From assembly GCA_016786705.1 (NCBI GenBank), contig JAEUVV010000008.1, forward strand, positions 1 to 64,000: 64,000 nucleotides of DNA, read 5' to 3'. Made by a program: the position numbers and the translations under genes. The DNA comes from Taibaiella sp. (GTDB lineage Bacteria > Bacteroidota > Bacteroidia > Chitinophagales > Chitinophagaceae). Below, in pieces: positions 17,083 to 24,273 of this stretch (within the stretch, counting starts at the first letter, position 1; each line of letters opens with the position of its first letter). Under the pieces are notes generated by a model that saw only the letters and a program-made list of their open reading frames with translations, searched no databases and was not told where the DNA came from.

Positions 17083-18765
17083 ATGAAAAAATTATTTATA
17101 TACCTCTTACTTTTTCCCTTTTTAGGCTATTCCCAATTGTCCATTATCGGGAAATGGCAAAACACAGAATTCATCGGACATGATGGTGCAAAAGCCTACA
17201 TAAACAAAATTGAAAACGGAAGAACCTACACATTTGAAGAAAACGGAATTGTAAAAAATTTACAAGACAATATAGGAATTTATGAATTAAAAGGTGACAG
17301 CCTGAAAATCAGTTTTACAAATTCTAAAACAGAATTTTACCGGATTAATTACGATAAAAGCAATTTAAATCAGATTGCATTTTTCCCGGTTACAGAAAAG
17401 TACCAGTTTCTTTGCATCGAAGGCTGTGCCGAACTTTTTGAAAAAAGGAACATTGCCGAAAAAGAGGGAGATCTTGTCATCATAAATGCTAAATTATTGG
17501 ATGTAAAATCAGGAAAAATTCATCCCAACCAAACCTTATTGATTTCAAATGGAATAATTAAAGAAATTTCGACTAAAAAAAATTATAAAGGAATTGAAAC
17601 CATTGATGCAAAAGGGAAACTGGTAACGCCTTCTTTTATTGACCCGCACATTCACCCAACGGATGTTTTTGGCGATTATGACAAAGCACCGGAAAATTTA
17701 CCAAAAGATAGCTTGCAAATTTTAAGAAAGAAGCTCTCGGATGAATATTTACCTTATGGGACAACAACTGTGATGACAATGGGACAACCCGAAAATTGGG
17801 TAAACGATTTGCTTTTTTGGCAAAAAAAACCCGAACCCGATAATGTAGATTTTATAGTTTGCGGCGGAGCTTTAATTTCAAAAGACAACCGAAAACCATA
17901 CATTGGGCACACAGAAGTTACTTCTCCCGAATTGGCAAAACAAAAAATACTGGAATATCATCGTTTAGACATTCAACACATCAAATTGTATCATCGTTTG
18001 AAAGAACCTGAATTTTCAACCATTACAAAAATTGCCGACAGCTTAAACATCAAAGTTTACGGGCATATTGGCGATTTCAGTCCGGAATATTTGACCATTA
18101 ACCAAACATTAGAAAAAGGACTGAAAAATTATGAGCATTTAGCATTAATCCCGAACAGCATTATCACAAGCGATGACGATTGGACAAAACTCGAGAATCA
18201 ATTTAAAAATAATTTTGGTGAATTAAACAGTGAAAGTAAAGTCATCGAATTCTTTTTAGAGCAATTCCGTTTCATTAAAGAGCATAAAGAAACAGAAATG
18301 CAATTATTCTTCAAAAATCTAAAACAAAATAATGCTACTTTCTCCACCACGCTTCATCGACTTTACGAGCAGTTTGAACCTACCTATTTTACCCAAAGAC
18401 AAGACACCTCTTTAACACCAAAACAAATTGAAAGATGTAAAGAAAATTTTGAAATAATGATGAATTATGTAAAACAAATGCACAATTTAGGGATTGAAAT
18501 TCGGTTAGGCTCTGATATGCGCAATGGCGGGAAAGTTAATCTTTCTGAGTTAATCATCCTTGCAAAATATGGTTTCAATACTGCTGATATTTTTAAAATA
18601 GCAAGCTATAACGGAGCAAAGGCAATAGGAATAGAAAACGAAACAGGGAGCATTGAAAAAGGTAAAAAGGCCAATTTTATTATTTGGTCAAAAAATCCGG
18701 TTGATAATTTTAATAATTTAAACTCCCCAAAAACTATTTTTAAAGACGGGAAAATAATTAAATAA
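17083..18765 (+). CDS. Secreted metal-dependent amidohydrolase
   Basis: 560 residues. A signal peptide (MKKLFIYLLLFPFLGYSQ) is followed by a lipocalin-like domain to about residue 125 (IIGKWQNTEF, GIYELKGDSLKISF), then a composite-domain strand region and an amidohydrolase TIM barrel. The metal ligands are all there: DPHIHP near residues 187-192, a lysine near 302 (HIKLYHR), YGHIGD near 326, YEHLALIP near 350 and LGSDMRN near 477. The C-terminal ENETGSIEKGKKANFIIW is the usual closing motif. Relatives include imidazolonepropionase-like and dipeptidase-like enzymes. The substrate is not evident. The N-terminal extra domain is unusual. Codons are A-rich, and the gene is alone in its unit. Confidence 0.85.
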   Translation: MKKLFIYLLLFPFLGYSQLSIIGKWQNTEFIGHDGAKAYINKIENGRTYTFEENGIVKNLQDNIGIYELKGDSLKISFTNSKTEFYRINYDKSNLNQIAFFPVTEKYQFLCIEGCAELFEKRNIAEKEGDLVIINAKLLDVKSGKIHPNQTLLISNGIIKEISTKKNYKGIETIDAKGKLVTPSFIDPHIHPTDVFGDYDKAPENLPKDSLQILRKKLSDEYLPYGTTTVMTMGQPENWVNDLLFWQKKPEPDNVDFIVCGGALISKDNRKPYIGHTEVTSPELAKQKILEYHRLDIQHIKLYHRLKEPEFSTITKIADSLNIKVYGHIGDFSPEYLTINQTLEKGLKNYEHLALIPNSIITSDDDWTKLENQFKNNFGELNSESKVIEFFLEQFRFIKEHKETEMQLFFKNLKQNNATFSTTLHRLYEQFEPTYFTQRQDTSLTPKQIERCKENFEIMMNYVKQMHNLGIEIRLGSDMRNGGKVNLSELIILAKYGFNTADIFKIASYNGAKAIGIENETGSIEKGKKANFIIWSKNPVDNFNNLNSPKTIFKDGKIIK

Positions 18766-18803
18766 AACAAATGAATAACAACCCGAAACGAATTCTCGCT
18801 ACT

Positions 18804-18918
18804 GCTAACAGCCATTGCACAAAATGGCGGGTTAGCTTATCAATTCAACAGCAGTTCTTCGATTGAACTTTTGTGCTACAAACCTGCCATTGCAACAAAA
18901 CCTGGCTGGCAATGGCAG
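18804..18918 (+). repeat. Cassette-like spacer B with two hairpins
   Basis: GCTAAC-a-GCCATT (18804-18816) faces AATGGC-gg-GTTAGC (18823-18836), so both arms are perfect apart from the linker. A second perfect inverted repeat, CTGCCATTGC (18884-18893) and GCAATGGCAG (18909-18918), reuses the GCCATTGC core. It begins 38 bases after the amidohydrolase stop. The outer GCTAAC/GTTAGC pair is the same as at the right end of spacer A. Confidence 0.5.
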
Positions 18919-18950
18919 CTGCCCAGCACTCCCTCAAAAAATCAGCAACA

Positions 18951-19802
18951 ATGAAATATCTTTTTTTACTTTTGACACTTTTAGCTGCAAACCTGGCATT
19001 TGCGCAGTCCGGCTTTCCTGGCTTTTTAAAGGGAACCTGGAAAATGGAAGACAAGGAGATTTATGAACATTGGGATAAATTAAACAATGAAAACCTCAAA
19101 GGCTTTTCATACAAACTCATAGCAGGCCAAATATTCGTTACAGAATATCTGGAAATAGCAAAAAAGGATAACCAAATTATTTACACTGCGACTGTTATCA
19201 ACCAAAATAAAGGACAGGAAGTTGATTTTAAGTTAGTAAAAACCGACAGCTCTTTTATTTTTGAAAATCACAAGCACGATTTTCCCAAACAGATTATTTA
19301 CAAGAAACTTTCTGAAAATGAATTATTTGCGCAGGTTACTGACGGAAAGCAAAAAGGCTTTTCCTACAAAATGATTAAACAAAACGTGAAAGACACTACT
19401 TCCCCGAACCCAAATTACGACAAAACATTAGCCGAAAAATTAGGGGGAGATGATTACGGAATGAAAAGTTACTATTTAGTAATTCTGAAAACGGGAACAA
19501 ACACAACTGCTGGCAAAGAGCTTATCAGTGAAAGTTTTAGGGAGCATCTTGACAATATAAACCGTTTGGTTGAAGAAGGAAAATTAATTGTAGCAGGACC
19601 ATTAGGCAAAAACGAAAACAATTACAGGGGCATTTTTATTTTAAAGGACATCAAATCAATAGAAGAAGCAAAAGAATTATTACAAACCGACCTTGCCATA
19701 AAAAACGGATTGTTGGATTATGAAATTTTCACTTGGTACGGTTCGGCTGCACTTCCTGAGTATTTACCATTTTCCGACAAAATCTGGAAATCAAAACCTT
19801 AA
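18951..19802 (+). CDS. Secreted DUF6265-YciI domain fusion
   Basis: 283 residues from the ATG at 18951, which begins a signal peptide (MKYLFLLLTLLAANLAFAQ). Longer upstream frames run through the spacer and are less likely. Residues 25-130 match DUF6265, a lipocalin-like fold: FLKGTWKMEDKEIYEHWDKL, FVTEYLEI, FENHKHDFPKQIIYKKL. Residues about 158-265 match the YCII-related ferredoxin-like domain: SYYLVILKTG, REHLDNINRLVEEGKLIVAG, YRGIFILKDIKSIEEAKELL, then LDYEIFTWYG. YciI domains are possible small-molecule enzymes with a His-Asp pair. A secreted version tied to DUF6265 is uncommon. Activity unknown. Confidence 0.8.
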   Translation: MKYLFLLLTLLAANLAFAQSGFPGFLKGTWKMEDKEIYEHWDKLNNENLKGFSYKLIAGQIFVTEYLEIAKKDNQIIYTATVINQNKGQEVDFKLVKTDSSFIFENHKHDFPKQIIYKKLSENELFAQVTDGKQKGFSYKMIKQNVKDTTSPNPNYDKTLAEKLGGDDYGMKSYYLVILKTGTNTTAGKELISESFREHLDNINRLVEEGKLIVAGPLGKNENNYRGIFILKDIKSIEEAKELLQTDLAIKNGLLDYEIFTWYGSAALPEYLPFSDKIWKSKP

Positions 19803-19887
19803 AGATCCACTATTGCAGCGCTCTGAAAACCAAACAAAATAGTGCAGTGTTCACCCATTCAACAATACAATCGGCAACCAAATTTAC

Positions 19888-19962
19888 CCTATTGAGCTCC
19901 GTCGATCCCTCGACTTGGCTCAGGATAAAAAATTGGATACTCGATAGGACAAGAATTTTGGC
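19888..19962 (+). repeat. Dispersed repeat, copy 1
   Basis: Begins CCTATTGAGC (19888-19897), has TCGATCCCTCGA and GGCTCAGGA inside, and ends GACAAGAATTTTGGC (19948-19962). The same two border words occur at 36850-36972 with one mismatch in the last 15 bases, in a longer copy. It sits in the 280-base gap between the YciI fusion and the DUF523 gene. Nothing codes here. Confidence 0.5.
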
Positions 19963-20082
19963 TTTTTGAGACTTCCTCCTTTCTGCTGCCTTCATTTTTT
20001 GTATATTAGAGGAATCGAAGTGCTTCTGTTTTCCCGGCCGAGAGCAGTTAGCACTTAACTGGAAACACAAGCTTTTAAGGCG

Positions 20083-20706
20083 ATGACAGATAGAAAATAC
20101 TTAAAACAACTTAGAGTGCCAACCGAAGATAACCCACTCAGACTCTTAATGAGTGCTTGTTTGTCCGGAATTACCTGTGGCTGGGACGGAACAGCCAATG
20201 GCTCGTATCCATCGGCATTAAAAATACTGGAATACAATACTGTAAAAGTTATAAAATTCTGTCCTGAAGAATTTTCTTTCGGGGCCCCAAGAGCAATGTG
20301 CGACATCCACGGTGGCACAGGTTTTGATGTGCTGGACGGGAAAGCAAAACTTTTAACCGAGCATGGAGCGGATTGGACGGAAGGTATAATAATCGCTGCT
20401 GAAAAAATGCTTAAGATAGCCCAACAAGAAAAAATTGAAATTGCAGTACTCATGGACATTAGCGCAGCCTGTGGCACCCAGGTAATTTATGATGGCAACC
20501 GGTTTTCCTGCAACAAAACCTATCAGATCGGTGCAGGTGTTGCCGCTGCCCTGTTAATAAGAAATGGCTTTAAAGTGATCAGCCAGAGGGATTATGCTTC
20601 CCTTGAAATTTTGTATTCAAAAATTGACCCTGCACACCGAATAGACGCCAGCCGGCTTGACCACCACGAAACTGAATGGTATAAAGAATACTTTAAAACC
20701 ACCTGA
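20083..20706 (+). CDS. DUF523 domain protein
   Basis: 207 residues, cytoplasmic. DUF523 landmarks: LLMSACLSGITCGWDGTANG near residue 21, VIKFCPEEFSFGAPRAMCDI near 60, GGTGFDVLDGKA near 80 and LMDISAACGTQVIYDG near 125. The four conserved cysteines (SACLSGITC, FCPE and AACG) suggest a metal or iron-sulfur site. In this family they are usually strictly kept, but no reaction is established. Single plus-strand gene at the end of the cassette-like run. The gap before it (19803-20082) has the dispersed repeat and no coding frame. Confidence 0.85.
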   Translation: MTDRKYLKQLRVPTEDNPLRLLMSACLSGITCGWDGTANGSYPSALKILEYNTVKVIKFCPEEFSFGAPRAMCDIHGGTGFDVLDGKAKLLTEHGADWTEGIIIAAEKMLKIAQQEKIEIAVLMDISAACGTQVIYDGNRFSCNKTYQIGAGVAAALLIRNGFKVISQRDYASLEILYSKIDPAHRIDASRLDHHETEWYKEYFKTT

Positions 20707-20911
20707 CAGCTATTTAGCCAGGCATTACCTAAAAGTTTAACACAGCCACAGACTTTGCGACAGTTTAGAATATGTGGTCGCAACCTAATCAATTCATGCA
20801 GCCAGACAACGTGCCTGCACAATAACCGCATAGACAAAAATAATTTAAGTGGCAGTAACGTTAAATTTGCGCCTTTGGGGAAGGAAAAAGCGATTATTTA
20901 AAAGCAGCTAT

Positions 20912-22354
20912 TTACTCTGTTATCCGCCGGGGCTTCCTTTTTCGGAGTTTCCCATTCCAGTACCAATAAAAGGGCATTCCAGAAAGTATCAACCCCAGTC
21001 CGGTCAAAGATTTGTAAGGTGATTCTATAAAAGAGATCACGATCAACAGGATACAAAACAAAACAAAAACTACAGGGATCAAAGGATATAAGGGTGTTTT
21101 GAAGCTACGGGCTGCATCTTTCATTTTCTTTCTCAATCTCACTACTCCCCATACAATTAACCCGAAAAAGATAAAACCGGAAATCACGACCAGGTCAGTA
21201 AGGAAGTCAAAAGAACCGGAAAAGACCAGCAAACAAGCCCAGATGCATTGATACGTCAAAGCATAATGCGGCGTCTTATTATTTGGATGTGTTAAAGCGG
21301 CTTTTTTAAAGAAAAGGCCTTTACAGGCCATTGCATAATAGATCCTTGCAGATACCAGGATCGTCGCATTGGTACAACCGAAAGTAGAGACCAGGATCAT
21401 GGCACTGATAATGTAGGCCCCGCCATCACCCAGCATTTTATCTACTACGAGAACGGCCGCTATACTGTTCTCATTCTGCTGCACTCCGGCAATCATTTCA
21501 TCCACAGGCATCACGAAGAAATAAGCTGAATTGACCAGCAGGTAAACAAGGATTACTATACAGATACCTGCAATAAGCGCCCTGGGAAGATTTTTCCGGG
21601 ACTCATTAATCTCATCGCCAATAAACCCTAAGGCAATCCAGCCTTCGTAACCCCAGAAAGCCGCGCGCATCGCCAATACCATAGCGCTTATAAAACCGAA
21701 AACAGTATACCCGCTTTCCGGGAGATCTGCAGTAGCCAACTGTAAAGTCGCCGTACTCCCCATGCCGCCGAAGAAAGCGATAAAGACAATAGCAATAATG
21801 GCGACCAGGATCAAAAGTGTAAATAACAGGCTGACATTGCCCCCGTTTCGGGCTCCCTTGATATTCACCAGCGTAAGCGTGATGATGAGTAATGCGGCAG
21901 CGATTTTGGCACCTATATTTTTCAGGGGATATAAACCCAGAAAATGTATGGACTCAGCCGCGACGGACAAATGAGGTAAGGCAAAAAAAGTATCTAAAGC
22001 ACCCGCGAAGACAAATGCCACAGAAGCAATAGCAGCGGTTTGGATAACGGTAAAACAAGACCAGCCGTAGAAAAAAGAAAGTGGTTTACCATAGATCTTC
22101 TCCAGCCAGAGAAATGGGCCACCCGAAGAAGGAAATAATGCGCTTAGTTCAGCGATAGATAAAATACCAAACAGGATGATAATACCTGCCAGCAACCAGG
22201 CAAGCACTACCAGGCCCGGCGTATGCAGCAATGCTGCCATAGGTGCGGCCTTTTTAAAAACACCGGAACCCACGATAGCGCTGATCACGATAATAATGGC
22301 CATTTTTAAACCAAAGGATTTCTTTAAACCAGTAACTGCAGTTTTGTCTTGCAT
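20912..22354 (-). CDS. APC-family amino acid permease
   Basis: 480 residues, twelve membrane segments, with the APC hallmarks IIVISAIVGSGVFKKAAPMA in TM1 (near residue 18), ELSALFPSSGGPFLWLEKIYG near 70 and WGYEGWIALGFIGDEINESRKNLPRALIAG near 240 (the consensus region before TM7). It imports or exchanges amino acids or polyamines across the inner membrane with a proton or antiport partner. Specificity cannot be read. It is separate from its neighbours: 278 bases upstream to the DoxX-like gene with a long hairpin between them, and convergent with the DUF523 gene. Confidence 0.9.
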   Translation of the reverse strand: MQDKTAVTGLKKSFGLKMAIIIVISAIVGSGVFKKAAPMAALLHTPGLVVLAWLLAGIIILFGILSIAELSALFPSSGGPFLWLEKIYGKPLSFFYGWSCFTVIQTAAIASVAFVFAGALDTFFALPHLSVAAESIHFLGLYPLKNIGAKIAAALLIITLTLVNIKGARNGGNVSLLFTLLILVAIIAIVFIAFFGGMGSTATLQLATADLPESGYTVFGFISAMVLAMRAAFWGYEGWIALGFIGDEINESRKNLPRALIAGICIVILVYLLVNSAYFFVMPVDEMIAGVQQNENSIAAVLVVDKMLGDGGAYIISAMILVSTFGCTNATILVSARIYYAMACKGLFFKKAALTHPNNKTPHYALTYQCIWACLLVFSGSFDFLTDLVVISGFIFFGLIVWGVVRLRKKMKDAARSFKTPLYPLIPVVFVLFCILLIVISFIESPYKSLTGLGLILSGMPFYWYWNGKLRKRKPRRITE

Positions 22355-22539
22355 TGACTAAACTTTTTTGTAAGGGAACGACAAAGCCGGATAAGCATTA
22401 AGAGCTGCTTTTCCCTGAGCATGAAATAATAAAGACCCGAATGAAATGCCTGTAAGACAAAAGAATGGACGAGCCGGAATGTTATTGAGCGTATTACGCT
22501 GTAGCAGAATGAAGGTAAGCAAAAATTAACGGCTACCCA

Positions 22540-22582
22540 AACGCTTTTGGGCCGGCAACCTTGTTGCCGGCCCAAAAGCGTT
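22540..22582. terminator. Long perfect hairpin between DoxX-like and permease genes
   Basis: A 20-bp perfect inverted repeat with a 3-base loop: the left arm (22540-22559) begins AACGCTTTTGGG, the right arm (22563-22582) ends CCCAAAAGCGTT, with GCCGGCAAC/GTTGCCGGC next to the loop. No T tract follows on either strand. It may terminate the minus-strand DoxX-like transcript, but such long arms also suit an inverted-repeat element or a structured 5' leader of the permease mRNA. Confidence 0.5.
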
Positions 22583-22632
22583 ACTATTATTGAAGATACG
22601 GTTACAAAAAATCAGCGCCAGAGGCTACAATA

Positions 22633-23001
22633 TTAAGCAGTTACTGCTGCTTTCACAAAGGGATATTTAAGCCAGATCATGATCAGCGGCAGAACCAGGA
22701 AAGGAATTTCCATAAATGCCATTTTAAAATTCCCGGACTTTATCGCCAATGCCATAATGATGATAATGGAGATCGCGTTGAGCACATTGCCCAGGAAAAA
22801 GGTCTTTGGAATAAGCAGCAATACACCTATTAAAAGTGTAATCCCCCCGAATAGGGGAACCATACTTTCTGACAGGCCCAAATCACTCATCATCTTTAAA
22901 GACTCGGGATGTTTTTTATAATTCAGGCTCTCCCAGCCATGTTTAAAGGCCAGGAAAACCGCTACCAGCAGCAGCGCCAGGGAAATAATGTTTTTTATCA
23001 T
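22633..23001 (-). CDS. DoxX-like membrane protein
   Basis: 122 residues, four membrane segments. The start at 23001 (MIKNIISLALLLVAVFLAFK) was taken over a longer one at 23031 because it opens straight into TM1. GWESLNYKKHPESLKMMSDLGL, followed by LFGGITLLIGVLLLIP, is the usual DoxX/DoxD-like arrangement. Such proteins are linked to quinone- or thiol-dependent redox at the membrane, but many small ones have no known role. Stands alone, with the long hairpin downstream. Confidence 0.75.
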   Translation of the reverse strand: MIKNIISLALLLVAVFLAFKHGWESLNYKKHPESLKMMSDLGLSESMVPLFGGITLLIGVLLLIPKTFFLGNVLNAISIIIIMALAIKSGNFKMAFMEIPFLVLPLIMIWLKYPFVKAAVTA

Positions 23002-23197
23002 TGTATATTTTTTTAGCAATAAACGATGCATTCATTTATCGCTTTTAAATTTAATGCTTTTTACTATAAATATTCCTGACTATAGTAAAACTGGAAGTTC
23101 CGGGATCAGGAACCTCATTCCTTCCGGTTATTCTTTGTGTAACCTAATTTTATTCCTTCAGAAAACATCCCGGAAGCCACATTACATACACAATAAT

Positions 23198-23205
23198 TAT
23201 ATTTG
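23198..23205 (+). promoter_or_regulatory. TAnnTTTG promoter element
   Basis: TATATTTG matches TAnnTTTG exactly and lies 41 bases before the lipoprotein ATG at 23247. The region 20-25 bases upstream has no TTG, so the -33 element is unclear. Confidence 0.4.
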
Positions 23206-23246
23206 TATTACCTTTACGGTTAAAGAACAAGCAAACATTATTATTT

Positions 23247-24035
23247 ATGAAAAATACCTTTACTTGTTTACTCAGCATTATCTTTGTTTTCTCAGGCATT
23301 TATGGATGTAATAAAAACGAACCGCATCGACCTACTGCGCCGGCAGTCCAATTGCAATCTGCTAACGGGCATGGCAATTTAAACCCCAACCCAGGAGCAT
23401 TACATAACAAGGTGGTATGGACTTATATGAGTGCCCATCCCCAGGAACAAATAGCGTTTACAAAAATGGATGTGTTACAAATGATCCGGGATGTACTGGG
23501 CATCATGGCTGATGAAGGTTATTACGGAGGTCACCTGGATAACCCGGGCGCGCTGGCGACTGAAATGCTGGCTGGCATGGAAGCAATGGGCTATTTTAAT
23601 AGTTCCGGCCATCTTAAAAGTACCCAGGAACTGGAGGAGTTGCAACTTTATACCAACAATGATAACCCGCTGCAGCAAGTCATTAATAAAATCAATTTAA
23701 ATCTAAGCAATACAACAACAGAATTTATACTGGCGGCCAAAAGTGAGATGAATACCTTAACAGCTACACCGTATGAGTTCCAGGCAACAGCCTTTAACAG
23801 CATCATAGACTCTTCGGCTGCCCTGGTACCACCGTTTATGGACTTTACGCTACCAACGGTATTCCTGCCTTCAGCGAGTGAACTCAGGATCGCTTATGCC
23901 GACGCTAAAGGATATATAGAAGGCTCCAAAGCCGCGCAAAACCAGGGTAAAAATACCGTGCAACAGGACATATGGGGAATGACCTATTCTACTACCCGCT
24001 CGATACAACAGTTTAAAAGAGAACTTGGTATGTAA
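23247..24035 (+). CDS. Hypothetical lipoprotein
   Basis: 262 residues. MKNTFTCLLSIIFVFSGIYGCNKN is a lipoprotein signal with the modified cysteine at residue 21. The mature protein is largely helical and acidic (FTKMDVLQMIRDVLGIMADEG, TQELEELQLYTNNDNPLQQV, TTEFILAAKSEMNTLTATPY). A PTAPAVQLQSANGHGNLNPNPG linker follows the cysteine. No family recognised. A small membrane protein gene follows 21 bases later, probably in the same transcript. Confidence 0.7.
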   Translation: MKNTFTCLLSIIFVFSGIYGCNKNEPHRPTAPAVQLQSANGHGNLNPNPGALHNKVVWTYMSAHPQEQIAFTKMDVLQMIRDVLGIMADEGYYGGHLDNPGALATEMLAGMEAMGYFNSSGHLKSTQELEELQLYTNNDNPLQQVINKINLNLSNTTTEFILAAKSEMNTLTATPYEFQATAFNSIIDSSAALVPPFMDFTLPTVFLPSASELRIAYADAKGYIEGSKAAQNQGKNTVQQDIWGMTYSTTRSIQQFKRELGM

Positions 24036-24056
24036 CCGCTTAAAATCATTTTTCCT

Positions 24057-24242
24057 ATGAAATTCAGCTTACTCCAGGCGGCACCCGAACCTATGCCGCA
24101 ATTCATTATCCATTTACTGGAACATTACGACTGGCTGATTGGCCTGTTTATATTGCTTATCTTCCTGGGACTTCTTTTCCTGTCCTACCGGGTTTGCCGC
24201 TGGACGGTAAAAGAAATCCACTTTAGTATAAAAACCCGGTAA
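24057..24242 (+). CDS. Small single-span membrane protein
   Basis: 61 residues: a short N-terminal stretch with prolines (QAAPEPMPQ), an amphipathic HLLEHYDW, one strong membrane span (LIGLFILLIFLGLLFLSYRV) and a basic tail. It starts 21 bases after the lipoprotein gene with an A/T-rich leader. The composition and clean span suggest a real small protein, but no family is recognised and it may not be translated. Confidence 0.45.
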   Translation: MKFSLLQAAPEPMPQFIIHLLEHYDWLIGLFILLIFLGLLFLSYRVCRWTVKEIHFSIKTR

Positions 24243-24273
24243 TTGCCGGATTGTTTTATCAACTGCCAGAAAA

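Noticed and set aside
16191..20082. Classical integron with attC sites
   Set aside because: No integrase gene, and the GTTAG cores do not match GTTRRRY fully; reported as cassette-like only.
22324..22575. 83-codon minus-strand frame before the permease
   Set aside because: Runs through the perfect hairpin and overlaps the permease start; no motif.
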